Shown: positions 19,270-28,038 of the stretch, piece after piece
How the letters are laid out: each line of letters begins with the position of its first letter
Position numbering within the stretch: position 1 is the stretch's first letter
Assembly (NCBI RefSeq): GCF_027587205.1
Contig: NZ_JAPDOD010000037.1
Location: 1 to 64,000, forward strand
Direction of reading: 5' to 3'
Length of the DNA: 64,000 nucleotides
From: Solirubrobacter ginsenosidimutans
GTDB lineage: Bacteria > Actinomycetota > Thermoleophilia > Solirubrobacterales > Solirubrobacteraceae
Notes under the pieces: model-generated
Seen by the model: the letters and a program-made list of their open reading frames with translations, nothing else
The model's database searches: none
What the model was told of the DNA's origin: nothing
Position numbers and translations under genes: made by a program

Positions 19270-20219
19270 GCTCGCGGTCGGTCGCCGCCGTCGTCCTGTC
19301 CTACGACGGGCGGCACCTGCTGGAGATCGCGTTGCCGTCGCTGGCCGCGCAGACGCTCGACGACGTGCACGTGCTGGTCGTCGATAACGGCTCCTCGGAC
19401 GGAACCGCGGAGTGGCTCGCCGCCGAGTGGCCCGACGTCGAGGTCGTCGCGCTGCCGGTCAATGTCGGGGTGACCGCGGCGCTCAACGCGGGGTTGAAGG
19501 CGGCGGCGGGGCACGAGTTCGTCGCGCTCTTGAACAACGACCTCGAGCTCGACCCCAATTGCCTCGCGGAGCTCGTCGGCGCGATGCGCGCCTATCCACG
19601 GGCCGGGTCGGCGGGCGCGAAGCTGCTCGACTTCCACGAGCGCGACGTGATCGACGGCACCGGGGACTTCCTGCGCTGGACGGGCATCGCCACGCGGCGC
19701 GGGCACGGCCAGCGCGACGCCGGCCGCTACGACACGCCGGAGGCGGTCTTCGGCGCGTGCGGCGGGGCGGCGGTCTACCGCGGCGCCGCGTTGGAGGACG
19801 TCGGGTTGCTCGACGCGGCCTTCTTCGCCTTCTCCGAGGACGTCGACTGGGCGCTCCGCGCGCAGCTCGCGGGCTGGGACTGCCGGTACGTCCCGACCGC
19901 GGTCGTCTACCACATGGGCAGCGCCACGCTGGGCCGCGGGCTGAGCGACTTCACCGCGTACCACCTGTGGCGCAACGCGATCTGGATGATCGCCAAGGAC
20001 TTCCCGCCGTCGGCGCTGATCCGCCGGTCGCCGTTCATCGCCGCCGGGTTCGCCATGAACCTCGCCGCGGCACTGAAGGGCCGCAAGCTCGGCGTCTGGG
20101 CGCGGGCGATGCGCGACGCGGCCCGCGGGTTGCCAGGCGCGCTCAGGCGCCGCGGCACCGTTCAGCGCAAGCGTCGCCGCTCGCTCGCCGAGCTCGACAC
20201 CGTCATCTCCCGCTTCTAG
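19266..20219 (+). CDS. GT2 glycosyltransferase (rhamnosyltransferase-like)
   Basis: Family 2 transferase of 317 residues, similar in layout to bacterial rhamnosyltransferases: VVLSYDGRHLLE, VVDNGSSDGTAEW, ALLNNDLELDP with the metal-binding Asp, and FSEDVDWALRAQLAGW near residue 195. The start is TTG 19266, the only start codon in reach, in a TTGA overlap with the preceding stop. The TAG stop overlaps the convergent GT4 stop in a CTAG tetramer. Confidence 0.88.
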   Translation: MSSRSVAAVVLSYDGRHLLEIALPSLAAQTLDDVHVLVVDNGSSDGTAEWLAAEWPDVEVVALPVNVGVTAALNAGLKAAAGHEFVALLNNDLELDPNCLAELVGAMRAYPRAGSAGAKLLDFHERDVIDGTGDFLRWTGIATRRGHGQRDAGRYDTPEAVFGACGGAAVYRGAALEDVGLLDAAFFAFSEDVDWALRAQLAGWDCRYVPTAVVYHMGSATLGRGLSDFTAYHLWRNAIWMIAKDFPPSALIRRSPFIAAGFAMNLAAALKGRKLGVWARAMRDAARGLPGALRRRGTVQRKRRRSLAELDTVISRF

Positions 20220-21487
20220 CGCCGCGCGAGGAACGGGCGGCCGGCCAGCTCGTAGGCCGCCGTCCGCGCTCGGTGGGCGGCGCTCGGCTTGAGTCTGCCG
20301 GGCGTGTCTCCGGGCCGCGTGAGCGGCTCGGTGCTCGTCACCCACTGCACGAGCGGCTGCGCGGCGACCGGCCACGCGAACGCCGCAGCGGCCTGCCGCA
20401 GCGGCTCGGCGTAGGCGGCGCGCCCGCGGTCCAGGACACGCTCGATCGCCGCAGCCGCCGCGTCGGCGTCGCCGGGCGCGATCGCCTCGCCGAGGCCCTG
20501 GCGCTCGACGCGGTCCGCCAGGTCGTCACCCGCCGTGCAGACGACCGGCAGGCCGGCCCAGAAGCAGTCGAGGATCCGCGTCCGGAACGCGAAGCGGGTC
20601 TCGAGGTGCTCGCGCTGCGTGGAGATCGCGCAGTCGGCCTGGGTCAGCCAGGCGGCACGTTCGGCGTAGGGGATCCACCCCGCGTGGAAATGCACCGGCG
20701 CGCGCAGCTCCTTCGCGACCGCGTGCGCCCGTTCGGTGGCCCTGCGGGCTGCCACCTGATCAGAGCTGCCCATGAACACGAGCTGGACACGGGGACGTCG
20801 CTCGGCGAGCGCGGCGACGGCCCGGATCGCGGTCTCGGCGTCGAGCCAGTTCCAGATGCCGCCGTTCCACAGCACGATCTCGGCCTCGTCGCCGACGATC
20901 GCCCGCGGGCCGGGACCGGTCGGGACCGGCGGCTGGACCGGAACGCCGAACGGCACCAGGTCGATCACCGAGCGCAGGCTGGGGTCACGGTCGTAGAGGT
21001 CTGCTCCGATCAGGCGCAGCCCCAGCATCGCGCCGAGCCAGAGGTCGCGCTGGCGCTCGCCGGCGCACATGAAGTGATGACCGGTGCGCAGCGCGTCGTG
21101 AAGCCGATCGAGCGTCGTGTCCGTCAGCGCGCGGCGGGCGAGCCGGCCGCTGCCGGCGGACAGCTCGAGCGTCTCGAGCGTCTCGGGGTCATACAGGTCG
21201 TGGACGATGCGCTTGCCGGAGCGGCGCAGCCAGCGGCCGGCGGGCGACCACACCGGGTGGGTGACGACGACGTCGGCACGCGCGATGAGCGGCCGCAGCG
21301 CCTTTGCCGCGTGCGGTTTCACCGCGACCGTCCGGAGCCCGTCCAAGACGCCCGACTCGTCGCCGCCGTGGGCGATCGTCACCTCGGCGTGGTCGGCGAG
21401 GACGCGCGCGAGCTCGAACGTGCGGATCCCAAGGCCGGCCATCCGCTCGCCGACGGGGTCGTGGCTGTAGAACAGGACGCGGGTCAC
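20216..21487 (-). CDS. GT4 glycosyltransferase
   Basis: GT-B fold glycosyltransferase, 423 residues. It starts VTRVLFYSHDPVGERMAGLGIRT in short form with the early Gly-rich acceptor loop. The C-terminal half has IVLWNGGIWNWLDA, HAGWIPYAERA and TRILDCFWAGLPVVCTAGDD, a donor-binding region typical of an actinobacterial GT4 subgroup. GTG 21487 overlaps the upstream GT2 stop (GTGA), so the two genes form a minus-strand pair. Specificity is unknown. Confidence 0.86.
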   Translation of the reverse strand: MTRVLFYSHDPVGERMAGLGIRTFELARVLADHAEVTIAHGGDESGVLDGLRTVAVKPHAAKALRPLIARADVVVTHPVWSPAGRWLRRSGKRIVHDLYDPETLETLELSAGSGRLARRALTDTTLDRLHDALRTGHHFMCAGERQRDLWLGAMLGLRLIGADLYDRDPSLRSVIDLVPFGVPVQPPVPTGPGPRAIVGDEAEIVLWNGGIWNWLDAETAIRAVAALAERRPRVQLVFMGSSDQVAARRATERAHAVAKELRAPVHFHAGWIPYAERAAWLTQADCAISTQREHLETRFAFRTRILDCFWAGLPVVCTAGDDLADRVERQGLGEAIAPGDADAAAAAIERVLDRGRAAYAEPLRQAAAAFAWPVAAQPLVQWVTSTEPLTRPGDTPGRLKPSAAHRARTAAYELAGRPFLARR

Positions 21488-22428
21488 TGCGAGTACACGC
21501 CGCGGCGGCGGTCGATCGCCTCGCGAAACGCGATGTCATGGTCGATCGCCTCGGGCGGCGGGAACGCGAGCTTCGGCAGGTCACGCGCGGCGCGCCAGCC
21601 GGCGATCCGGCCCTGCAGCGCGGCGAGGTCGCGGGAGATCACCGCGTCGCCGGCGACGACGATGGCCTCCGTCAGCGCGGTGCGGGCGGCCTCGCGGCGC
21701 TTGAGCAGGCCGTAGCGGCGCATGAGATAGGCGCGGCCGAAGCCGCCGTACTGGCGCTGGCGCCGGCTGCGATGCCCGTACGTGGCCGAGCCGAGATGGA
21801 TGCCGACGGCGTCTGGCGCCGCGGCCGTCTTCCAGCCCGCGGCGCGGAGCCGGACGACCAGGTCGAAGTCCTCGCCGTAGGCATGGATGCGCTCGTCGAG
21901 GCCGCCCAGGGCGTCCCAGGCGCTGCGGCGATACGCGGCGGCGGTGCCGGCCGGGCCGAGCAGGACGGGACGCTCGTCGGCGGCCTCACCGATCGGGCGG
22001 CCGGTGTGGCGCGGGAACGGGCTCAGCGTGGCGTCCGCGGTCAGGCCGATCGAGTCGATGCGCTCGCCGTCGGGACGCACCATCAACGAGGCGACCGAGG
22101 CGACGTCCGCGTCGTTCTCCAGCGGCGCGACGACCCGCTCCAGGAAGTCCGGGCGACAGTCGACGTCGTTGTTCATCAGGACGAGGTAGTCGGCGGAGCC
22201 GAGGCCGACGGCCGTATTGCACGCGGTGGCGAACCCATGGTTGGTCTCCAGCCGGCTGACCTTCGCCAGCGGCCAGCGCTCGGCGACGCGCTCGGCCGTC
22301 CCGTCCGTCGAGCCGTTGTCGCACACGAGCAGATTGAACTCGCGCGTCTGCCGCTCGAGGTGCTCGAGACAGCTCTGGGTGAGCTCGAAATGGTTGTAGG
22401 CGACGACGGCGACGTCGATGGTCGGCAC
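21484..22428 (-). CDS. GT2 glycosyltransferase (rhamnosyltransferase-like)
   Basis: Family 2 transferase, 314 residues: TIDVAVVAYNHFE start, VCDNGSTDGTAERV, LVLMNNDVDCRPDF with the metal site, and YGEDFDLVVRLRAAGW. GTG 22428 is chosen because TATCTT lies 7 nt upstream; GTG 22434 is one nt from that hexamer, and an earlier start would run into the divergent GT4 gene. It forms a divergent pair with the GT4 at 22454, an arrangement repeated at 44392-46598. Confidence 0.88.
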   Translation of the reverse strand: MPTIDVAVVAYNHFELTQSCLEHLERQTREFNLLVCDNGSTDGTAERVAERWPLAKVSRLETNHGFATACNTAVGLGSADYLVLMNNDVDCRPDFLERVVAPLENDADVASVASLMVRPDGERIDSIGLTADATLSPFPRHTGRPIGEAADERPVLLGPAGTAAAYRRSAWDALGGLDERIHAYGEDFDLVVRLRAAGWKTAAAPDAVGIHLGSATYGHRSRRQRQYGGFGRAYLMRRYGLLKRREAARTALTEAIVVAGDAVISRDLAALQGRIAGWRAARDLPKLAFPPPEAIDHDIAFREAIDRRRGVYSQ

Positions 22429-22435
22429 GGGCACG

Positions 22436-22445
22436 AAGATAGCCT
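22436..22445. promoter_or_regulatory. Overlapping divergent -10 hexamers
   Basis: AAGATAGCCT reads TAGCCT on plus (8 nt before ATG 22454) and TATCTT on minus (7 nt before GTG 22428), sharing the central TA. Two polymerases could not bind both at once. Confidence 0.5.
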
Positions 22446-22453
22446 GAGGCCCG

Positions 22454-23557
22454 ATGCGGGTCGCACTCAACCTCGTCTACCTCGTCCCGGGGGAGACCGG
22501 TGGCATGGAGGTCTACGCCCGCGAGCTGATCCCGCGGCTCGCGGCGCTGCCAGGCCTCGAGCTGGTCTGCCTCGTCAACCGCGAGGCGGCGGCGGACGGC
22601 GACGCGCCGTGGGGGAACGCCGTGCCGCTGGAGGTCGTGCCGGTGCACGCCCGCAACCGCGTCGAGTGGGTGCGCGGCGAGCAGCAGCACGTCCCCCGGA
22701 TCGCGGCGGCGGCGAGCGCCGACCTGATCCACAGCCTCGCCTCGACCGCGCCGCTGCGCAGCGCGATGAAGCGGATCACGACGATCCACGACCTCAACTA
22801 CAAGCTCGTCCCCGACGCCCATTTCGGCCTGCGCGCGCTGGGCATGCGGGTGCTCGTGCCGGCGTCGGCCCGGCGCTCGGACCGGATCCTCGTCGACGCC
22901 GAGTCGACCAAGCGCGACCTCGGCTCGCTCCTGGGAACGCCGCTCGGGAAGATCGACGTGGCGCCGCTGGGCGTCACGCCCTCACCGCCCGTCACACCCA
23001 CCCCCGAGGCCGAGCTGCGCGCCCGGCTCGAGCTGGGCGAGGGCGAGGTGCTGCTGACGGTGTCGGCGAAGCGCCCGCACAAGAACCTGTTGCGGCTGCT
23101 CGAGGCGGTCGCGCTGCTGGAGTCCAAGCCGACGGTCGTGCTGCCCGGCTACCCGACGCCGCACGAGGCCGAGCTGCGCGAGCGGGCGGCGGCGCTCGGC
23201 GTGCGGGCGGTCTTCCCGGCATGGGTGTCGGCGGAAGACCTCGAGGGCCTGTACGCGCTGGCGACGGCGTTCGTGTTCCCCTCGCTCGCCGAGGGCTTCG
23301 GGCTGCCGGTGCTGGAAGCGATGGCGCGGGGCGTGCCGGTCGCGTGCAGCGACCGGTCCTCGCTCCCCGAGGTGGCAGGAGACGCGGCGATCCTGTTCGA
23401 CCCGTTCGACCCGCGCGCGATCGCCGACGCGCTGCGGCGGATCCCGGGCGAGGCGGAGCGGCTGCGCGAGGCGGGGCGTGCGCAGGCCGCGCGCTTCACG
23501 TGGGAGCGCTGCGCCGAGCTGACGCACGCCGCCTACGTGCGGACGCTGGCGGCGTAG
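22454..23557 (+). CDS. GT4 glycosyltransferase (mannosyltransferase-like)
   Basis: GT-B glycosyltransferase of 367 residues. The N terminus has NLVYLVPGETGGMEVYARE with the GG loop, ITTIHDLNY follows at about 108-117, and the donor-binding EGFGLPVLEAM (about residue 280) is the classic GT4 E-x7-E region. It is a paralogue of the protein at 45444-46598. Its 3' end overlaps the convergent GT4 by 25 nt. The donor is likely a GDP- or UDP-hexose, not determined. Confidence 0.9.
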   Translation: MRVALNLVYLVPGETGGMEVYARELIPRLAALPGLELVCLVNREAAADGDAPWGNAVPLEVVPVHARNRVEWVRGEQQHVPRIAAAASADLIHSLASTAPLRSAMKRITTIHDLNYKLVPDAHFGLRALGMRVLVPASARRSDRILVDAESTKRDLGSLLGTPLGKIDVAPLGVTPSPPVTPTPEAELRARLELGEGEVLLTVSAKRPHKNLLRLLEAVALLESKPTVVLPGYPTPHEAELRERAAALGVRAVFPAWVSAEDLEGLYALATAFVFPSLAEGFGLPVLEAMARGVPVACSDRSSLPEVAGDAAILFDPFDPRAIADALRRIPGEAERLREAGRAQAARFTWERCAELTHAAYVRTLAA

Positions 23558-24675
23558 CTCGACGCGACCGCGTCGATCGAGCCGGCGAGGCTCAGCCGCT
23601 GGGCGTTGCGGGCGTACCAGTCCGCGGTCGACGCCCGCAGCGCTGGGCCGGCGGCCCGGACGCGTTCGATCCCCGCGGCGAGGTCCTCCGGCGAGGCGCT
23701 GTCGACCACGAAGCCGTTGACGCCCTCGTCGATCAGCTCGGTCGCCGCGTTGTCGGGGTCGCGCACGAGCACGGACGGGGTGCCGAGCGAGGACGCCTCG
23801 ACGACCACGAGACCGTAGCCCTCGCGCCGCGAGGGGAGCACCAGGCAGAGTGCACGCGCCAGGTTCTGCTCGACCTGCTCGGTCGGGACGAACCCCGGCG
23901 CCGAGACGCGATCGCCGACGCCGAGCCGCTCGATCTCGGACTTGACCAGCTCGTACTCCGGGCCGTCGCCGAGCACCAGGCCGCGCACCCCTTCGACGCG
24001 CGCCACCGCACCCACGACCGCCGGCGCCCGCTTCTCCGGGATGTGCCGTCCGGCGAACACGACCAGCGGCGCGGCGGGAACCGGCACCGGCGGCGTCTCC
24101 GGACCGCTGAACATGCCCCGCAGCACGGTCACCTCGCCGCGCAGGCCGTCCTCGCGCAAGCGCCCGGCGGTCAGGTCCGCGAAGCAGAACGCGCGCTGGG
24201 CCACGCGCAGGCACAGACCCTGCACGAACCGCCCCACGCGGCCGCCGACCGGCCCGAGGTACTCGTTCCAGTACTCCCGGCTCCAGAGCTCGAACCAGTC
24301 GACGACGATCCGGTAGCGGCCCAGCGGGCGCAGCAGCGCGGCGGCGAGCAGCGAGAAGTACGGGAAGGAAGCGGTGTGGATGACGTCGTAGGAGCGCCCA
24401 TGCCGCAACAGGTGCCACAAGACGCCCGCGCCGAACACCAGCGGCGGCAGGACGCGGCGCTGTCCGCCCTCCCCGTACAACGCCATGCGCGGGCCGGCGA
24501 CCACCACGCGGACGCCGGGGATCTCACCGCGCTCGCCCTTCGGCCACTGGCGCAGCGTGAGGTAGGTGACGTCGTGGCCGTCGGCCGCGAGGCGCTGCGC
24601 GACGTTGCGGTACCAGCGCTCGCCGCCACCCACGGTGTACGGGAACAGACAGTCGTAGACGATGCAGATGCGCAA
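23533..24675 (-). CDS. GT4 glycosyltransferase
   Basis: GT-B glycosyltransferase of about 380 residues. LRICIVYDCLFPYTVGGGERW at the N terminus (first 20 shown in part) carries the GGGER acceptor loop, VVFAGRHIPEKR opens the donor domain, and SRREGYGLVVVEASSLG carries the E-x7-E region. No ATG or GTG fits; TTG 24675 is used, and TTG 24696 is an alternative. A weak CACTCT lies about 9 nt before 24675. It converges on the GT4 at 22454 with a 25-nt tail overlap. Confidence 0.85.
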   Translation of the reverse strand: MRICIVYDCLFPYTVGGGERWYRNVAQRLAADGHDVTYLTLRQWPKGERGEIPGVRVVVAGPRMALYGEGGQRRVLPPLVFGAGVLWHLLRHGRSYDVIHTASFPYFSLLAAALLRPLGRYRIVVDWFELWSREYWNEYLGPVGGRVGRFVQGLCLRVAQRAFCFADLTAGRLREDGLRGEVTVLRGMFSGPETPPVPVPAAPLVVFAGRHIPEKRAPAVVGAVARVEGVRGLVLGDGPEYELVKSEIERLGVGDRVSAPGFVPTEQVEQNLARALCLVLPSRREGYGLVVVEASSLGTPSVLVRDPDNAATELIDEGVNGFVVDSASPEDLAAGIERVRAAGPALRASTADWYARNAQRLSLAGSIDAVASSYAASVRT

Positions 24676-24728
24676 GGCGCGGCAAGAGTGCCACAACCAT
24701 TGGCGCCCGCCCTTGTTGTTGCGCCTGC

Positions 24729-26732
24729 ATGGATGTGAACCGAACCCGGAGGCGAGTGCGCGCCCCGAAGCTCGTCATCGTCGTCGGGCTCGCGGTCATC
24801 GGCGTGGCCGTGGTCCTCGCCGGCTTGCGATCCGAGCGCCACCTGCAGGGAACCAACCACCTGCGCACGCTCGTGCAGGCGGTGCCGATCGCGCCCGGCC
24901 AGACCGCCTGTCAGGCGGGTGAGACGGTCCCGGCCGGGACCGGAGGCGTGCGCGTGCAGGCGCTCGCCGAGAGCCCGGCGTTCTCGGTCAGCGTCGACGG
25001 CGCCCTGCGCGGCAGCCACGCCGCGGGCTGGGCGCAAGGCGACGTGGTCGTCGACCTCCCCGAGACCACGGCGACGCGTCGCAACGTCACGGTCTGCGTC
25101 ACCAACGCCGGCCCCGGCGCCCTGGCGCTGGGTGGCGAGGCCTTCGCTGCGCCCGACGCGGCGCAGATCGACGGCACGCCGCAGATCGGCCGTGCACGGC
25201 TGGACTACGTGCAGGCGCGCGCCGAGTCCTGGTGGCAGCTGGCGCCCGACGTCGCGAAGCGCATCGCCGGCGCTCGCGCCGGGCTGCCGGGCGGCGGGAC
25301 GCCCTACGTCTGGGTGCTGCTCGCGTTGGGGGCGATCGCCCTCGCCACCCGCTGGTGGCGGCTGCGGCCGGCGGGCGCGGTCGCGCTCGTCGCGACGCTG
25401 AACGCGTTGGCGTGGGGAATGATCGTCCCGCCGTTCCAGGTGCCCGACGAGCCGTCGCACTTCTACTACGCCCAGTACCTGGGGGAGACCGGCAAGCTGC
25501 CGGCGCCGGGACCGGCGGCCGACGTCTACTCGGGCGACATCGAGCAGGCGCTCGCCGCGACGAGCTTCGCGTACGTGGCCGGCCAACCGCTGGGCCGGCC
25601 GAACTGGGACGTCGACATCGCCGCGCCCGATCGTGACCGGACCGGGGCGGGCAACGCCGCCACCGCCTCGACCAACCCGCCGCTGTACTACGTCGCGCAG
25701 GCCGCGGTCTACCGCGCGTCCCGCGGCCTGGGCGTCTTCGACCGGCTGGTCCTGATGCAGCTGCTGTCGGCACTGCTGGCCGGGTTGACCGTGCTCTGCG
25801 TGTTCGTCTTCCTGCGCGAGCTGTTGCCCGGCTCGCCGCTGGCCTGGGCAGCCGGTGCGCTGCTCGTGGCGCTGATGCCGATGTTCGGCTTCCTGTCGGC
25901 CGGGGTGAACAACGACGGCGGCCTCTATCTGGCGTCGGCCGCGCTCTTCCTGCTGCTGGCGCGGGTGCTGCGGCGCGGGCTCACGTCGGGCCGTGCGGCA
26001 GCGTGCGGCGCCGTGCTGGGCACCGGGGTGCTCGTCAAGACGCAGATGCTCGCGTTCGCGCCGGCGGTCGCGCTGGCGCTGGCGCTCGCCGCCGGGCCGA
26101 AAGCCCGCGCGTTCGCGGCAGCCGGCGCGGCGGCCGCGCTGCCGCTCGCGTTGTACGGCGTGCTCGGGGCGACCGTCTGGCGGCGGCCGGTGCTCGATCG
26201 CGTCGACGTGCTCCAGGCCACCTCGCCGCGCTCCGGCACGCTGCCGGATCAGCTCAGCTACCTCTGGCAGGAGTACCTCCCGAAGCTGCCGCTGATGAGC
26301 GATCTCGTGCCGGGGGTGCAGCCGTGGAGCCTGTGGTTCAAGGGCCTCGTGGGGCGCTTCGGGTGGCTCGACTACGGCTTCCCGGGCTGGGCGTACGCCG
26401 TCGCGCTCGTGATCGTCGCGGCGACCGCCGCCGCGGCCGCCCGCTTCGGGTGGCGGGCACGGCGCGGCCGTGGGCGCGAGCTTGCAGTGTTCGCGCTCGC
26501 CGCGGCTGGGCTGATGCTCGCGGTCGCGACGGTCTCCTACCACGCCGCGCCGCCCTTCGATCAGGGCCGCTATCTGCTCCCGCTCCTGCCGCTGTTCGCG
26601 CTGGTCCCGGCACTGGCGGTGCGAGGCGCGGGGCCGCGTCGCGGGCCGGTCGTGGCGGCGTCGCTGGTGATCGCCGTGGTGGGGTTCTCGGTCTTCGCCC
26701 AGCTGTTGACGATCGCTCGGTACTACGGCTGA
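24729..26732 (+). CDS. DUF2142-type polytopic membrane protein (GT-C-like), fused form
   Basis: Membrane protein of 667 residues. One N-terminal helix (residues 14-32) is followed by an exported domain (about 35-190) with two Cys (61, 123) and TVCVTNAGPGALALGG, then ten or so helices. The hallmark FQVPDEPSHF at 236-245, just after a helix, plus TNPPLYY near 315, places it in DUF2142, a GT-C-like family whose DE motif is proposed to take part in lipid-linked sugar transfer outside the membrane. A split version of the same architecture occurs at 51407-53506. No -10-like hexamer was found upstream. Confidence 0.8.
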   Translation: MDVNRTRRRVRAPKLVIVVGLAVIGVAVVLAGLRSERHLQGTNHLRTLVQAVPIAPGQTACQAGETVPAGTGGVRVQALAESPAFSVSVDGALRGSHAAGWAQGDVVVDLPETTATRRNVTVCVTNAGPGALALGGEAFAAPDAAQIDGTPQIGRARLDYVQARAESWWQLAPDVAKRIAGARAGLPGGGTPYVWVLLALGAIALATRWWRLRPAGAVALVATLNALAWGMIVPPFQVPDEPSHFYYAQYLGETGKLPAPGPAADVYSGDIEQALAATSFAYVAGQPLGRPNWDVDIAAPDRDRTGAGNAATASTNPPLYYVAQAAVYRASRGLGVFDRLVLMQLLSALLAGLTVLCVFVFLRELLPGSPLAWAAGALLVALMPMFGFLSAGVNNDGGLYLASAALFLLLARVLRRGLTSGRAAACGAVLGTGVLVKTQMLAFAPAVALALALAAGPKARAFAAAGAAAALPLALYGVLGATVWRRPVLDRVDVLQATSPRSGTLPDQLSYLWQEYLPKLPLMSDLVPGVQPWSLWFKGLVGRFGWLDYGFPGWAYAVALVIVAATAAAAARFGWRARRGRGRELAVFALAAAGLMLAVATVSYHAAPPFDQGRYLLPLLPLFALVPALAVRGAGPRRGPVVAASLVIAVVGFSVFAQLLTIARYYG

Positions 26733-26815
26733 AAGCGGGCGCCGCCGACCGGTTGGCTACTCTGGCTTCCGACTTTCTGCGCGACTTAATGGTTCCGGTC
26801 GCGTTGGCCGATGTA

Positions 26816-26833
26816 CAGGACATCCCAGTCCTG
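26816..26833. promoter_or_regulatory. Small inverted repeat before GT2 gene
   Basis: CAGGAC and GTCCTG flank a six-base loop, and the hairpin ends 8 nt before ATG 26842, where a ribosome-binding site would be. A TACTCT hexamer at 26758-26763 would give a leader of about 70 nt containing it. The gap 26733-26841 holds nothing else I can recognise. Confidence 0.3.
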
Positions 26834-26841
26834 GTCTTGCC

Positions 26842-28038
26842 ATGAGCACACTCCAGCCCTCCCCTCCTTCGCTCGACCGCCTTGACGACTCCGATGAGCC
26901 GGAGCTCATCGTCTCGGTCGTGATCCCTTGCCTCAATGAAGAGGCGAACATCGAGCGCTGCGTCACCACCGCCCTCGCCGTCCTGTCCGAGCACGGCATC
27001 CCCGGCGAGGTCGTGGTCGCGGACAATGCTTCCGAGGACCGCAGCGCCGCGCTCGCCGCCGCCGCCGGCGCCCGCGTCATCCACGAGCCGCGCCGCGGCT
27101 ACGGCAGCGCGTACCTGGCCGGCTTCGCCGCCGCGCGCGGCCGCTACATCGTGATGGGCGACGCCGACCTCACGTACGACTTCCGCGAGATCCCGCGCTT
27201 CGTGGCGCACCTCGACGAGGGCGCCGAGCTCGTGATGGGCGACCGGATGGACCAGATCCACCCGGGCGCGATGCCGTGGCTGCACCGCTACGTCGGCAAC
27301 CCGGTCCTGACGGGGATTCTCAACGTCTTCTTCCGCACGGGCGTCAGCGACGCGCACTGCGGCATGCGCGCGCTGCGGCGCGACGTGCTGCCGCGCCTGG
27401 ACCTGCGCACGACCGGCATGGAGTTCGCGTCGGAGATGGTGATCCGGGCTTCCAAGGAGAAGCTCAAGATCTCCGAGTTCCCGATCGAGTACCACCCGCG
27501 CGGCGGCGAGAGCAAGCTCTCGAGCTTCCGCGACGGCTGGCGCCACCTGCGCTTCCTGCTCGTGCACAGCCCGACGTACCTGTTCATGCTGCCCGGCGCG
27601 ATCATGCTGCTCCTGGGCGCGCTGATCTCCGCCGTCGCGCTGCTGCAGATCAACGTCTTCGGCCGCGAGTGGGACCTGCACACGATGGTCGCGGGCTCGC
27701 TGCTGATGATCGTCGGCGTCCAGATCGTCGCGCTCGGCCTGTGTGCCCACGCCTACGGCACGTACTTCATGAACGAGAAGGACCCGTGGTTCGATCGCAT
27801 GCGGGCCCGGTTCCGGCTCGAGCACGGGCTCATCCTCGGCGGCTTGACGACGTTCGTCGGCTTCGTCGTCGCGGCGGCGATCGTGATCGTGTGGATCCAG
27901 CGCGGCTTCGGCCAGCTGTCGGAGGAGCGCCTGGCGGTGCTCGCGGCGGCCCTGGTCATCACCGGCCTGCAGATCTTCTTCACCTCGTTCCTGCTGTCGA
28001 TCCTCGGCCTCCGACGCCGCCTCCCGGGCGAGCACTGA
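26842..28038 (+). CDS. GT2 polyprenyl-phosphate sugar synthase-like protein
   Basis: Family 2 enzyme like dolichyl-phosphate mannose/glucose synthases, which load a sugar onto a polyprenyl phosphate for use by GT-C enzymes outside the membrane. The catalytic domain has VVIPCLNEEANIERC, VVADNASEDRSAA and MGDADLTYD (metal-binding DAD). Residues about 245-395 hold four transmembrane helices in two pairs. At 398 residues it is longer than the minimal soluble DPM. It is a natural donor supplier for the DUF2142, YfhO-like and other GT-C-like proteins in this window. Its last codon overlaps the next gene (CTGA). Confidence 0.88.
   Translation: MSTLQPSPPSLDRLDDSDEPELIVSVVIPCLNEEANIERCVTTALAVLSEHGIPGEVVVADNASEDRSAALAAAAGARVIHEPRRGYGSAYLAGFAAARGRYIVMGDADLTYDFREIPRFVAHLDEGAELVMGDRMDQIHPGAMPWLHRYVGNPVLTGILNVFFRTGVSDAHCGMRALRRDVLPRLDLRTTGMEFASEMVIRASKEKLKISEFPIEYHPRGGESKLSSFRDGWRHLRFLLVHSPTYLFMLPGAIMLLLGALISAVALLQINVFGREWDLHTMVAGSLLMIVGVQIVALGLCAHAYGTYFMNEKDPWFDRMRARFRLEHGLILGGLTTFVGFVVAAAIVIVWIQRGFGQLSEERLAVLAAALVITGLQIFFTSFLLSILGLRRRLPGEH

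Noticed and set aside
21304..24738. Plus-strand frame of 1144 codons and other frames above 500 codons (24171-26543 minus, 26338-28035 minus, 15240-16982 minus, 37553-39244 minus)
   Set aside because: All are antisense or out-of-frame shadows with Arg/Ala/Gly-rich translations and no motifs, while the opposite strand or other frame carries recognisable families.
26742..26757. Possible terminator GCCGACCGGTTGGC after the DUF2142 gene
   Set aside because: The stem has a mismatch and almost no loop, and no U-tract follows, so the evidence is too weak to call.
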